Positions 1 to 9,062 of a stretch of 64,000 bases of DNA are shown here, one piece after another; position 1 is the first letter of the stretch, and every line of letters begins with the position of its first letter. The notes under the pieces were generated by a model. That model was not told where the DNA came from. It saw nothing but the letters and a program-made list of their open reading frames with translations, and did no database searches. Origin of the DNA: Flavobacterium sp. KMS (lineage in GTDB: Bacteria; Bacteroidota; Bacteroidia; Flavobacteriales; Flavobacteriaceae); the NCBI RefSeq assembly GCF_000813005.1, contig NZ_JSYP01000002.1:62001-126000 (forward strand). Direction: 5' to 3'. The position numbers and the translations under genes are program-made.

Positions 1-268
1 CCAAACCAATTGCCATTCCTTGGTGATTAGCCAAAACCTGGTAATTCCTAACATCCGAAAGACGTTTATCTTCGGCTTCTTTTTCTGAAACTTTATCTGT
101 TTTAAAACTAAAGTAATACGCTAAACCATTTCGGTAATGATAAACGACTCCTAGAAAAAGAGCAATTAAAACCGAAAAAACAATGAAACGAAAAAACTTC
201 CCTATAGAACTGGTTGATTTAGATTTCCGATTTGAGGTCTGTTTTCTTTTGGTAACTTTTCTTTTCAT
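1..268 (-). CDS. GH25 lysozyme-like membrane-anchored protein (N-terminal part only)
   Basis: The reading frame opens with ATG at 268 and runs off the left edge of the window, so only about 89 residues are visible. They show a very basic start rich in Lys and Arg, one hydrophobic membrane segment at about residues 26-42, and then a short soluble stretch ending in RNYQVLANHQGMAIG. This layout, and the RNYQVL...G.A.G stretch, match from memory the N-terminus of flavobacterial glycoside hydrolase family 25 proteins, where the catalytic domain starts just after this point. The catalytic domain itself is outside the window, so the family call is an inference. It lies 12 bp downstream of pssA on the same strand and may be co-transcribed with it. 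Confidence 0.5.
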   Translation of the reverse strand, partial: MKRKVTKRKQTSNRKSKSTSSIGKFFRFIVFSVLIALFLGVVYHYRNGLAYYFSFKTDKVSEKEAEDKRLSDVRNYQVLANHQGMAIGL

Positions 269-280
269 TCAATAAAAAAA

Positions 281-997
281 CTACTTTTTCAGAAACTTAT
301 TGTTTATAACTGACAATATTATATAAGTAATGATTACCAATGGAATCCCTAGATATTGAAAGAAAACCAATAGCAAAACCGACAATGATAAAAAACCAAC
401 TTGTAGTCCATTATCTTTTAAATTGAATTTTTTAAATTTTAATGAAAATAAAGGAATTTCGGCATTCAGGATATAAGCACTAAATAATGCTATCACTAAC
501 AAAATCCATTGGTTTGTTAAGATTTCAAGAATCATTAACGAATCTGAATATTTTAAAACCAAGGGTAAACTCAAAATAAACAATGCGTTTGCAGGCGTTG
601 GTAATCCAATAAATGAATCCGTTTGGCGCGTATCTATATTAAAATTTGCCAAACGATAACAAGAACCCAGAGTTACAATGAATCCTAAAAATGGAGTAAA
701 CTCAGAACCTATTATGTTGTGTGCACTTGAACTACTAACAAATAAACTATACATTACATAACCTGGTACTACACCACTAGTTACCATATCTGCCAATGAA
801 TCTAACTGTAAACCTAATGGACTGGATACTTTAAATAATCGAGCAAAAAAACCATCGAAAAAATCAAAAAAGATTCCTAAACAAACAAAATAGAAAGCCA
901 TTTCATAATCTAATTTAGAAACAAAGACAACAGCTATGCATCCACAAAAAAGATTGATTAATGTAATAGCATTAGGTACATGTTTTTTAATATTCAT
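281..997 (-). CDS. pssA: CDP-diacylglycerol--serine O-phosphatidyltransferase
   Basis: This integral membrane enzyme transfers a phosphatidyl group from CDP-diacylglycerol to L-serine, the committed step to phosphatidylserine and phosphatidylethanolamine. The full CDP-alcohol phosphotransferase signature is present: Asp48-Gly49, Ala52-Arg53, Gly62, Asp66 and Asp70 with the canonical spacing DGx2ARx8Gx3Dx3D. About eight hydrophobic segments cover most of the 238 residues, and the length is normal for the family. The ATG at 997 is followed by the usual MNIKKHVPNAITL start. A TAnnTTTG element lies about 30 bp upstream. It is divergent from the PorV-like gene and has no functional link to the polysaccharide genes beyond position. 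Confidence 0.93.
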   Translation of the reverse strand: MNIKKHVPNAITLINLFCGCIAVVFVSKLDYEMAFYFVCLGIFFDFFDGFFARLFKVSSPLGLQLDSLADMVTSGVVPGYVMYSLFVSSSSAHNIIGSEFTPFLGFIVTLGSCYRLANFNIDTRQTDSFIGLPTPANALFILSLPLVLKYSDSLMILEILTNQWILLVIALFSAYILNAEIPLFSLKFKKFNLKDNGLQVGFLSLSVLLLVFFQYLGIPLVIITYIILSVINNKFLKK

Positions 998-1026
998 TGC
1001 AAATAAAATTTAAGTATGATAAGCAA

Positions 1027-1034
1027 CAAATTTA
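1027..1034 (-). promoter_or_regulatory. Bacteroidetes -7 element upstream of pssA
   Basis: Read on the minus strand this is TAAATTTG, an exact match to the TAnnTTTG -7 consensus of Bacteroidetes housekeeping sigma factor promoters. It sits about 30 bp before the pssA ATG in the gap shared with the divergent PorV-like gene. No clear TTTG was seen at the -33 distance, so the call rests on the -7 element and its place. Confidence 0.45.
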
Positions 1035-1139
1035 CTATAATAACTGAATGGAATGTACGTTTTTATTAGAGTTTTTTACACAAAAGTTAGACTTTAGCAT
1101 TATTTACAAAAAGGAATAAATAAGCTCAGTAAAAAATTA

Positions 1140-1147
1140 TATTTTTG
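1140..1147 (+). promoter_or_regulatory. Bacteroidetes -7 element upstream of the PorV-like gene
   Basis: The sequence TATTTTTG matches TAnnTTTG exactly and lies 40 bp before the TTG start at 1187, in the gap divergent from pssA. No strong -33 TTTG was seen. It would drive the PorV-like gene and the DUF4105 gene that follows. Confidence 0.45.
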
Positions 1148-1186
1148 GTAAAAATTAAACAGACTTCGGTTTATAAAAATTAGCTC

Positions 1187-2257
1187 TTGAAGAAAATTTT
1201 ATTGTTTTTACTATTTTGTGTTCACACAGCAAATTACTGCCAAACGGTTCGTAAATACTCTAACGAGTTTATGAACATTGGTGTCGATGCTGCAGCTCTT
1301 GCCATGTCGAGTGCAGTGGTTGCATCTACGACAGATGTAAACTCAGTTTACTGGAATCCAGCAGGGTTAACCAATCTTCAAGACCATCAAGTTGCTTTGA
1401 TGCATGCTAATTATTTTGCCAATATCGCACAATATGATTATATTGGCTACGCAAGTCCGATAGATGACCGAAGTGCTTGGGGAATTTCATTAATTCGTTT
1501 TGGAGTAGATGACATTTTAGATACTACAGAATTAATAGACAATCAAGGAAATATTGATTACAATCGAATCAGTCTTTTCTCGACTGCTGATTATGGCTTT
1601 ACGTTTTCGTATGCTAGAAAATTACCCGTTCCTGGATTTCAATATGGTGTTAATGCCAAGGTCATCCGACGTATTATTGGTAAATTTGCTAATTCTTGGG
1701 GCTTTGGATTTGATTTAGGATTACAATTTGAGAAAAATGACTGGCGTTTTGGTTTGATGGTGCGTGATATTACAACCACTTATAATGTTTGGAATATAGA
1801 TGAGAAGGAATACAAAAAAATCTCTGATGCCATTCCGGGAGAAAATCAGGAGTTACCCGAAAGTACAGAAATTACGTTACCTAAAGCGCAATTAGGTATT
1901 GCCAAGAAATTTATAATCAGATATGATTATAGTGTTTTAGTAGCTACAAATATGAATATGCGTTTTGAAAGAACGAAAGATATAATCTCTAGTAATGTGG
2001 TAAGTATTGATCCTGCATTAGGATTAGAGTTTGGATATACCGATTTAGTTTTCTTGAGAGCTGGAGTAGGAAATTTTCAGAACGTAACACAATTAGATAA
2101 TTCTGAGAAAGTAGGTTTTCAACCTAATATCGGTCTCGGTTTTAAATATAAAGGTATCCAGGTTGATTATGCTTTAACAGATTTAGGAAATCAAAGCGTT
2201 GCTTTATATTCTAATATTTTCTCGCTTAAAGTAGACTTAGGTCTCTTTAGAAAATAA
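1187..2257 (+). CDS. PorV/PorQ-family outer-membrane protein, probable PorV2 of the type IX secretion system
   Basis: Predicted outer-membrane beta-barrel of the FadL-like PorV family, whose best known member shuttles type IX secretion cargo from the translocon to the surface attachment machinery. A signal peptide of about 18 residues ends near NYCQ. The hallmark N-terminal region follows: IGVDAAALAMSSAVVA, then DVNSVYWNPAGLTNL, as in other PorV/PorQ proteins. The rest alternates in the way expected of a barrel and ends in a terminal strand with aromatic residues. The start codon is TTG at 1187. It is preferred because the next in-frame ATG would remove the signal peptide. The DUF4105 gene follows 48 bp downstream. 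Whether it is PorV2 rather than another paralogue is recalled from flavobacterial annotation, not proven here. Confidence 0.68.
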   Translation: MKKILLFLLFCVHTANYCQTVRKYSNEFMNIGVDAAALAMSSAVVASTTDVNSVYWNPAGLTNLQDHQVALMHANYFANIAQYDYIGYASPIDDRSAWGISLIRFGVDDILDTTELIDNQGNIDYNRISLFSTADYGFTFSYARKLPVPGFQYGVNAKVIRRIIGKFANSWGFGFDLGLQFEKNDWRFGLMVRDITTTYNVWNIDEKEYKKISDAIPGENQELPESTEITLPKAQLGIAKKFIIRYDYSVLVATNMNMRFERTKDIISSNVVSIDPALGLEFGYTDLVFLRAGVGNFQNVTQLDNSEKVGFQPNIGLGFKYKGIQVDYALTDLGNQSVALYSNIFSLKVDLGLFRK

Positions 2258-2305
2258 ATAATTGCATACCGAAGAAACATTGATAATTCATTTAAAAAAA
2301 TATCT

Positions 2306-3445
2306 ATGAAAACATATTCATCAAAAAAAATATTCTTACTACTATTGTTTTTTGTGTTTATCAACAACAGTTTTGGACAAAGCATTTTATTATCCAAAGA
2401 TTCTAAAGTTAGCGTTTTAACTTGCGGAACCGGAAATGAACCTTATTCTCTTTTTGGCCACACAGCTATTAGAATAAAGGATTCTATTAACGCTCTTGAT
2501 ATAGTATATAATTATGGTACTTTCGATTTCAGAACTCCTAATTTTGTTGCTAAATTCACAAAAGGTGACTTACAATATTACGCTACAGCAAATTCCTATC
2601 TCGATTTTATTAATGAATACAACTATACAAAACGTAGTGTTTACGAACAAGAATTAAATATTTCTGATAATCTTAAACAAAAACTATTTGATAATTTAAA
2701 CACAACGCTACTTTCTGAAGATAGATTTTACACCTATAAATTTATTGACAAAAATTGTACTTCTATGGTTGTTGATATCATCAATAAATCTTTAAACGGT
2801 ACTGTAATTACAAAAAAAGGAGATACTGATAAAACATACAGAACTATACTATACCCTTATTTTGACGGACACTTTTATGAAAAACTAGGTATCAGTATTA
2901 TTTTTGGAAAGAAAGTAGATGAACTTGGAACAAAAATATTCTTGCCTTTTGAATTAAAAAACAGTCTAGACAAAACAAGTTTTCAAAATCATCCTTTAGT
3001 AAAAGAGAATAAAACAATTCTATCTTTTGATAAAGAACCAACTCATTCTTGGTGGAACAACTGGTATACTTACATTATTATACTGGCATTTATCATCTTT
3101 ATAAGTAAAAGAAGTATTGATAAAGCCTATCTTTTAATAATGGGTTTGTTAGGGGTGTTTTTTGTTTTTATAGGTTTTTATTCCTTACACAAGGAACTAG
3201 AATTCAACTATAACATTTTGTTGTTTAGCCCTTTTTTACTTATTCTTTTGATTTTTAATCTTATGAAAAACAAAAAATGGACTTATAGATTATCACTTAT
3301 CCATATCATTTTACTAATTGTATATGGATTGTTTATGATTAATAAAGCTTCATTCCTGATTGTTTTACCTCTAATTATAACTAGTGGAGTTGTGCTTGTG
3401 CGTGTGGCAATTAAGAATAAAAAACCAATTCCTATTATTATATAA
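2306..3445 (+). CDS. DUF4105 (Lnb N-terminal-like) periplasmic/membrane protein
   Basis: A signal peptide occupies residues 1-24. The soluble domain that follows carries GNEPYSLFGHTAIRI (His52), and later KNCTSMVVDII, with the His and Cys conserved in DUF4105/Lnb-type papain-like domains. The C-terminal third holds about five membrane segments. Lnb of Gram-positive bacteria transfers acyl chains on lipoproteins, but that activity has not been shown for this branch and is not assumed here. The gene follows the PorV-like gene on the same strand and probably shares its promoter. Its stop codon at 3443-3445 abuts, base to base, the stop of the convergent sugar transferase gene, so no terminator fits between them. 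Confidence 0.7.
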   Translation: MKTYSSKKIFLLLLFFVFINNSFGQSILLSKDSKVSVLTCGTGNEPYSLFGHTAIRIKDSINALDIVYNYGTFDFRTPNFVAKFTKGDLQYYATANSYLDFINEYNYTKRSVYEQELNISDNLKQKLFDNLNTTLLSEDRFYTYKFIDKNCTSMVVDIINKSLNGTVITKKGDTDKTYRTILYPYFDGHFYEKLGISIIFGKKVDELGTKIFLPFELKNSLDKTSFQNHPLVKENKTILSFDKEPTHSWWNNWYTYIIILAFIIFISKRSIDKAYLLIMGLLGVFFVFIGFYSLHKELEFNYNILLFSPFLLILLIFNLMKNKKWTYRLSLIHIILLIVYGLFMINKASFLIVLPLIITSGVVLVRVAIKNKKPIPIII

Positions 3446-4840
3446 TTATTGTCCTCTGTAAAATAAAACTGTAGTAATGGTTTTAAAAGTAATACTTAGA
3501 TCCAGAAAAATACTTCTGTGTTTTATGTAATACAAGTCATATTGTAGTTTTATTAAACTTTCTTCTATCGATTCTCCGTAAGAATAATTTACTTGTGCCC
3601 AACCAGTAAGTCCTGGCTTAATAATGTGTCTTGTTTCATAAAATGGCATAACCTGAGCAATTTCTTTTACAAAAAAAGGACGTTCTGGTCTAGGACCAAT
3701 AACTGCCATATCTCCTTTTATAACATTAATGAATTGCGGTAATTCATCTATTCTGGATTTACGCATCATCTTCCCAAAAGGTGTAACCCGTACATCATTT
3801 GCAGCCGCAAAAGCAACTCCTTTAGATTCAGAGTTTTTTACCATTGTACGGAATTTATATATTTTAAAAACCGCTCCATCTTTTCCTATTCTGTCCTGGG
3901 TATAGAAAAGACTGCCTCGATTACCGATACAATTTCCTATAACTATAAATGGTATTAAAATAATCCCAATTAATAATCCGAACAAAGAAAAAACGAATTC
4001 AAAAAAACGTACTACCAACAAATATAACTTGTTACTATTACTACGACTAAAAGGAAAAAAACGATAAAAATCCCTTGCTATATATTGCACCGGAATACGT
4101 TGTGTTTTGCTCTCGTATACTTGAGTATATTCTCTAATTATTTTACCAGACTCTAGTAAATGTAATAATTGCTGGTATAAATCGGCAGTAATACCGTCTG
4201 TCTTTTGCGAGGCTATAACAATCTCAGAAACATTATTATTTGTTACAAATTCTTCTAACTCATTCTTTTGAATTTCTTTTACATAATGATATTCAGAAGG
4301 GTTATTATTTAAAGAATCTGAATTTACAAATCCAATTATTTTATAATGAGGATCTACATTTTCTAATCCCAATACCAATTCTTCTACTTGATCTTGATCA
4401 CAGATTAAAACTACATTTTGAAAAAAACGATGTGACGCGAGAAAATAAACATAAAATAAGCGCCAAAATAGAATGGCAAAAAGTACCGCAAAGTAAAAGA
4501 TGACTATTGATATTCTCTGTTTAGGTAATTCTGGTGATAAAATTGGAGTTAACAAATACACTAAAACTGTTGTCGAAACTGCAATAACTGTACTTTTAAT
4601 AATTTGAAATTGATTACTGGCTACTTGCAGGTTATACATTTCAAAAATAGATCCAAAAAGGTTAAAATATATCACCAATACTAATACTCCATAATAATTA
4701 GTACTTGTAATATTAAAATAACGATAATCAAATATCTGGCTTAATAAATATAATGTAGCTAAGATAAAAAAAGAATCAAAAAACCTAAGAATGACTTTAC
4801 GTTCTGATATTTCAAAATGAATCTTATTTTTTTGTGGCAT
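3446..4840 (-). CDS. WbaP/WcaJ-type polyprenyl glycosylphosphotransferase (initiating sugar transferase)
   Basis: Transfers a hexose-1-phosphate from a nucleotide sugar to undecaprenyl phosphate, starting a glycan repeat at the inner membrane. The 464 residues have four N-terminal membrane segments (about 20-135), a Rossmann-like CoA-binding-like domain (about 140-215), a re-entrant hydrophobic segment at 273-303 and the catalytic bacterial sugar transferase domain. In that domain KFRTM lies at 329-333, the catalytic Asp365-Glu366 in RIDELPQF, and GPRPERPF at 382-389. The sugar cannot be read from sequence. It is the most downstream minus-strand gene of the locus and has its own TAnnTTTG element. 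Because the O-antigen cluster carries a second, WbpL-like initiating enzyme, this one probably serves the second glycan. Confidence 0.9.
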   Translation of the reverse strand: MPQKNKIHFEISERKVILRFFDSFFILATLYLLSQIFDYRYFNITSTNYYGVLVLVIYFNLFGSIFEMYNLQVASNQFQIIKSTVIAVSTTVLVYLLTPILSPELPKQRISIVIFYFAVLFAILFWRLFYVYFLASHRFFQNVVLICDQDQVEELVLGLENVDPHYKIIGFVNSDSLNNNPSEYHYVKEIQKNELEEFVTNNNVSEIVIASQKTDGITADLYQQLLHLLESGKIIREYTQVYESKTQRIPVQYIARDFYRFFPFSRSNSNKLYLLVVRFFEFVFSLFGLLIGIILIPFIVIGNCIGNRGSLFYTQDRIGKDGAVFKIYKFRTMVKNSESKGVAFAAANDVRVTPFGKMMRKSRIDELPQFINVIKGDMAVIGPRPERPFFVKEIAQVMPFYETRHIIKPGLTGWAQVNYSYGESIEESLIKLQYDLYYIKHRSIFLDLSITFKTITTVLFYRGQ

Positions 4841-4898
4841 TTTGGTTATAGTGGTTAAGTTGCATAATTAAATTTGGGGAAATTTAAAATTATGGAAG

Positions 4899-4906
4899 CA
4901 AATGTA
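4899..4906 (-). promoter_or_regulatory. Bacteroidetes promoter of the WbaP-like gene
   Basis: On the minus strand this reads TACATTTG, an exact TAnnTTTG. A TTG lies about 17 bp upstream at the -33 distance, overlapping the last codons of the preceding gene. It is about 60 bp before the ATG at 4840. This suggests the initiating transferase is transcribed independently of the long operon ahead of it. Confidence 0.5.
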
Positions 4907-4921
4907 TCATAAAATTAGTAA

Positions 4922-6289
4922 TCAATCATTATTAATATCAATAGTATTTTCATTTGTATTATTACCTGATTTAACTTTAATTATGTTAATCAAAGTTAGT
5001 GCATATACAAAAGCGGGAGCAGCTGTTCGCATAGCAGCATGATTAATTGTTAAGAACCAAAAAACATAAAATGATAGAAAGTATAAATTCCCTTTATTGG
5101 TATAATACACAACAAAAGGCATTATAAAAAGTATCAAAAGCCCTGATATCCCGAACAGACCATGCTCGCTCAACATACGTGTTATTTCGTTATGTGAAGC
5201 TACCTCTACTCCAAAAACCTTTTTCCTATACTCTTTACCAGCCCCAGCCCCAATTCCTAATATTGGATTATCAAAAAAAACTTTAAGTTCGATATCTATA
5301 ATAACTTCTCTTCCTCCTAATTTATCTTTTTTTATTCTTCCCGCTGCATCTTGATTAGCATAACGTTTACCAATTAATCCTGAAGTCTGTACAGAGCTAT
5401 ATGTCCAAATTCCTAAACCCATAACAATTGTAATGATAAACACCAAAGCCAGTTTTCCTTTTACTTTGGCACTAGAATAGCAATACAACACTAATAATAA
5501 TAAAGCAATCATAACAACTCCTGTGATAACTCCTCCTCTCGAGAAAGTTACTATGGCTCTATAACTAATAACTAATAACAGTATTCCGTTTAGAATCAGT
5601 AGTTTTTTTGATTTGGAAAAAAGAATCAATTGTGTAAAAAACACAAACATCCCTAATCCCAAAACTGTGGAAACCTGATTAGGTCCAAATCCTCCGGAAG
5701 TTTCAAAATTAGATTGCGTACCTGTAACAACACTCTGTACACTAGGATTATATAAAAACAAATACGCGGTTGTTGTTAGTATTGGTAATCCCATTGCTAA
5801 AACTATATTTTGCAACTCAGGAAAAGAGATTTTTCGATTAAAAGTATATATAGCACAAATCCCCAAACATAAGGCTCCTGATAAATTAAAAACCAAAACT
5901 TTTTTTATATCTGTCGAAAAATCATCTGAAATCGAGGTTACTAAAACACCAGGAACCAGCAATAATATAAAAAGACCATATACTAATGCATTAGTAGAAA
6001 AACTACTATACAGCATTCCTATAAATATAAAAAAGATGACACTCAGTTTAATATATTCATTATTTAGATTCCCTCCTGTCATTCTTAAAAACACCTCAAC
6101 ACCAACCATATATGCAGCAACTAAGAGTACTTCATTATTTCTGTTTTTTGTTTTCAGAACAAAAAGCAATCCAACAATTGGAATAATAAGCGCATAAATT
6201 TTAGACAAAAAAGGCATCAAAAAAACAACCAATGCAATTACCAGATGCATTAAAATTAAGTAAGTATAAGACAAATATTTTGTTTTCAT
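4922..6289 (-). CDS. O-antigen ligase/polymerase family membrane protein (WaaL/Wzy type)
   Basis: The 455 residues hold about eleven or twelve membrane segments and one large periplasmic loop. The loop runs from about residue 300 to 365 and contains GRxVIIDxELKVFFDNPILGIGAG followed by SHNEITRMLSEHGLFG. Positively charged residues and a His in this loop are the hallmark of the Wzy_C (O-antigen ligase) superfamily. Members either polymerise Und-PP-linked repeats or transfer a finished chain to an acceptor, and sequence alone does not separate the two. It is the last gene of the glycosyltransferase operon. Since that operon has an ABC exporter, which needs no Wzy polymerase, a ligase role for the ABC-exported glycan is attractive but unproven. 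Confidence 0.8.
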   Translation of the reverse strand: MKTKYLSYTYLILMHLVIALVVFLMPFLSKIYALIIPIVGLLFVLKTKNRNNEVLLVAAYMVGVEVFLRMTGGNLNNEYIKLSVIFFIFIGMLYSSFSTNALVYGLFILLLVPGVLVTSISDDFSTDIKKVLVFNLSGALCLGICAIYTFNRKISFPELQNIVLAMGLPILTTTAYLFLYNPSVQSVVTGTQSNFETSGGFGPNQVSTVLGLGMFVFFTQLILFSKSKKLLILNGILLLVISYRAIVTFSRGGVITGVVMIALLLLVLYCYSSAKVKGKLALVFIITIVMGLGIWTYSSVQTSGLIGKRYANQDAAGRIKKDKLGGREVIIDIELKVFFDNPILGIGAGAGKEYRKKVFGVEVASHNEITRMLSEHGLFGISGLLILFIMPFVVYYTNKGNLYFLSFYVFWFLTINHAAMRTAAPAFVYALTLINIIKVKSGNNTNENTIDINND

Positions 6290-6317
6290 TTTTAGAATAA
6301 TCTATTATCTAAGTCAA

Positions 6318-7388
6318 TTATTGAACCATCCAAGATAAATACTGACTTATTATATAATCTCCACTATAGAATTTTTCAATTTTATTTTTCAATTTAAGAC
6401 TCAATTCTTCTCTATATTTTTCATCTCTAATCAGCTTTTCTATTGCATCTACAAATTCATTTAGATTATTAGACTCAACTATTACCCCATCAGTTCCTGA
6501 AATAATCACTTTTGAAATTTCACCAACATCAGTTGCTACAACAGCCAAATTATATAATCCGTATTCTAGAATTGCCAAAGGCAAACCTTCTGATCTTGAT
6601 GTCAAAATCCCTATGTCGCACTGTTTTAATGAAGAAGAAATAGTATTAGTAGATCCGTAAAAAAAAACTTGTTCTTTTAGGTTGAGATGTTCAATACTAT
6701 GTTTTATTTCCTTTGAATAGTCATCCTCAAAATCTTTTCCAAATAAATGAAAAGTCCACTCTGGATAATTCTTCTTTATTATTCTTGCAACATCAATAAG
6801 CAGTTTATGATTCTTTTGCGGTCTTAAATTGGCTACACAAATGATTCTTTTTCCTTCTATACCTTTTAAAGCTAAATCTTCATCCTCCCTCGATGAACTC
6901 TCAATAAAATTTGATAAATATATTACATTCGAACATAATAAATATGATCGTGCCCATTCCTTTAAAGCTGAATTTACTGACACAATACCAGTAAAAAAAA
7001 AGGAACCAAACTTTAAGCTCCAATTTTTTCTTTGAGATAAATCTTGAGAAATACCATAATGATCATGCCAAATTATTTTAATTTTAGGCAACGTTAACTT
7101 TAACAACATAGCTATAAAGAAAGAAGAACTATGAGCATGAATAATAGTTACACTATTCTTTACAACATAATTCCTCAGTAAAAAAATAGCTTTAAAATCT
7201 ATCACTAACCTTTTATTTAAAAAAAGATAAGAAACGGCAGGGGCAATCTGTCTCAAAAGAAGTCCTTCTTTACGAGTCGCAATCAAACCTGAAAATTCAA
7301 TTTTTTCGGCAAGTTTGTTTGCATAATTTACTGCCATACGTTCTGCACCACCAGTTTCAAGCGAATCAATAATTTGTAAAATTCTCAT
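6318..7388 (-). CDS. GT4-family (GT-B) glycosyltransferase
   Basis: Retaining glycosyltransferase of the GT-B fold. The N-terminal Rossmann half opens with the glycine-rich IDSLETGGAERMA, which binds the acceptor side. The C-terminal half has VANLRPQKNHKLLIDVARII for the sugar nucleotide, then TSRSEGLPLAILEYGLYNLAVVATDVGEI, the EX7E-type region of GT4. Length (356 residues) is typical. Donor and acceptor are not predictable. Its ATG overlaps the stop of the next upstream glycosyltransferase by 4 bp (ATGA), so the two are translationally coupled. Confidence 0.88.
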   Translation of the reverse strand: MRILQIIDSLETGGAERMAVNYANKLAEKIEFSGLIATRKEGLLLRQIAPAVSYLFLNKRLVIDFKAIFLLRNYVVKNSVTIIHAHSSSFFIAMLLKLTLPKIKIIWHDHYGISQDLSQRKNWSLKFGSFFFTGIVSVNSALKEWARSYLLCSNVIYLSNFIESSSREDEDLALKGIEGKRIICVANLRPQKNHKLLIDVARIIKKNYPEWTFHLFGKDFEDDYSKEIKHSIEHLNLKEQVFFYGSTNTISSSLKQCDIGILTSRSEGLPLAILEYGLYNLAVVATDVGEISKVIISGTDGVIVESNNLNEFVDAIEKLIRDEKYREELSLKLKNKIEKFYSGDYIISQYLSWMVQ

Positions 7389-8503
7389 GGTTGCAATAAC
7401 TTTTTAATTTCAGTTTCAAAGACATCTGTAGTGAATTTTTGAGACCATTCTGATCCTTTTTCACTTTTATCTACAAAGCCCATTTTATCTTTCAAGATTA
7501 TTTCCAACTGAAGTAAATCATCTAGTAAATTCATTTTAAGTAAAACTCCTCGATTACCATAATCTAACATAAAAGGAACACATGAAACCGATGTTGCTAC
7601 AGGAATACATCCCCAAAACATCCCCTCAGCAATAGCTTTTGGCCACCCCTCACTTTTAGATGGTAAAATTACGAATCCACTATTCTGATATGCTGATTTA
7701 ATTATTTGCTGATCTTGATTTCCATGCAAAAAGACATAATTTTTCAAATCATTTTCCAAAATATATTTTTCCAAAATAATTCGTTCAACACCTTCTCCAT
7801 AAAGACTTAATGATACATCATAACCTTTTTTATATAAACCTTCAACTAATTGAATCGCATATAAAGGATTTTTTCCCGAAACTAAAGTACCTACAAAAAC
7901 GAAATCCATTTGTTTCTTCGTCTCTAATGCTTTAAAATTCACCTTCTCCTTTTCAGCATATGTAGCAGTAAAAAAATGTTTTATATTTTTAGTACTTCCC
8001 TCCCATTCTCCATAAACTAAAACCTGCATATTCCTAGTTAGAAATGTATTACTTAAAATCCATTTTTGTAATTTATAACTTAATGGTTGCTTTGCTTGAA
8101 GATCCCAATTACCTGCATATTTTGCTGTTTTCTGTTTATTCGGAAAAAACATCTGAACCAGACAGCCTAATAAACCAATATTACCTGGACAACGCAAGTG
8201 AATATGATCAACTGTCTTCATTGCTTTAAACAAAACAATCACATTATAAATACTATAAAAAACAGACAGAAAAGCGTTTTTAAGAGTATTTAAATTTGAA
8301 TCAATTAATTTAAAATTCTTAGTAAAATCAAATGGGATTTTTGATATTAAAAGCCCACGGTCATTTTCCCATACAGGACAACAAAAAAATAGTTCATCAC
8401 TAAATTTTCTCAAAATAGTTAATTCGTTTACATAAGGTCCATAAGCATAACTGTACTTATCCTTATAAATCAATGGTGCATTTGAAACAATTAGTAATTT
8501 CAT
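7385..8503 (-). CDS. GT4-family glycosyltransferase
   Basis: GT-B glycosyltransferase of 372 residues. The donor half carries FVFVGTLVSGKNPLYAIQLVEGL followed by PSKSEGWPKAIAEGMFWGCIPVATSVSCVP, where the E-x7-E pattern reads as SEGWPKAIAE. The N-terminal half is more divergent than in its neighbour and lacks a clear GGAE loop; it starts KLLIVSNAPLIY. Stop and start overlap neighbouring genes by 1-4 bp. Substrates are unknown. Confidence 0.85.
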   Translation of the reverse strand: MKLLIVSNAPLIYKDKYSYAYGPYVNELTILRKFSDELFFCCPVWENDRGLLISKIPFDFTKNFKLIDSNLNTLKNAFLSVFYSIYNVIVLFKAMKTVDHIHLRCPGNIGLLGCLVQMFFPNKQKTAKYAGNWDLQAKQPLSYKLQKWILSNTFLTRNMQVLVYGEWEGSTKNIKHFFTATYAEKEKVNFKALETKKQMDFVFVGTLVSGKNPLYAIQLVEGLYKKGYDVSLSLYGEGVERIILEKYILENDLKNYVFLHGNQDQQIIKSAYQNSGFVILPSKSEGWPKAIAEGMFWGCIPVATSVSCVPFMLDYGNRGVLLKMNLLDDLLQLEIILKDKMGFVDKSEKGSEWSQKFTTDVFETEIKKLLQP

Positions 8504-9057
8504 TAAATATATCCTTCTGAGCCTCTATCAGAGATTATTACTGCTGGCACTCCTGAGACAACTACATTATCAGGAAAAGAATCTTTTACCATTGAACAGG
8601 CTCCAATTAAAACACTATTTCCTATATTAATTTTACCTGCAATAATTGCATTAGCACCTATATATACCTCATCTCCTAAAACAGGTGTCCCTCTTTTTTC
8701 ATCAATACCAGAAACGCCGATGGTGACTCCTTGTGATATGTTACAATTATTTCCAATTATACTATTTGAATTTACAATTATTCCTCCAAAATGTCCTACA
8801 TAAAAGGAATGTCCAATTTTTGCTGAATATGGGATTGAAATTCCTGTGATTATTTCAATCCATTTTTGCCATAATAAAGCCAAAAGCAATAAGGGAAACC
8901 TGAAAATTTTCCATTTAATTCTGATATGAATATAATGTGCTACCCTATATTGAAAAGTCGCCCAAAAACCTTGCGTAAAAAATACGATACCAAAAAAATT
9001 ACCTCCGTATTTTTGATATTTATTGTAATCTGATTTTATGAGTTGAAATAAATTCAT
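8503..9057 (-). CDS. Serine acetyltransferase-like (LbH_SAT) O-acetyltransferase
   Basis: Left-handed beta-helix acetyltransferase. Hexapeptide repeats run through the C-terminal two thirds (IGHSFYVGHFGGIIV, IIGNNCNISQGVTIG, VLGDEVYIGANAIIAG, IGNSVLIGACSMV) and end in SGVPAVII. The His of GHFGG is the catalytic residue of the SAT subfamily. In glycan clusters such proteins acetylate sugar hydroxyls rather than serine, and that is the likely role here. The ATG at 9057 is preferred over an in-frame ATG at 9102: the longer form adds 15 residues unlike the family and overlaps the methyltransferase gene by 40 bp, while 9057 leaves a 5 bp gap. Confidence 0.85.
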   Translation of the reverse strand: MNLFQLIKSDYNKYQKYGGNFFGIVFFTQGFWATFQYRVAHYIHIRIKWKIFRFPLLLLALLWQKWIEIITGISIPYSAKIGHSFYVGHFGGIIVNSNSIIGNNCNISQGVTIGVSGIDEKRGTPVLGDEVYIGANAIIAGKINIGNSVLIGACSMVKDSFPDNVVVSGVPAVIISDRGSEGYI

Positions 9058-9062
9058 TGGAA

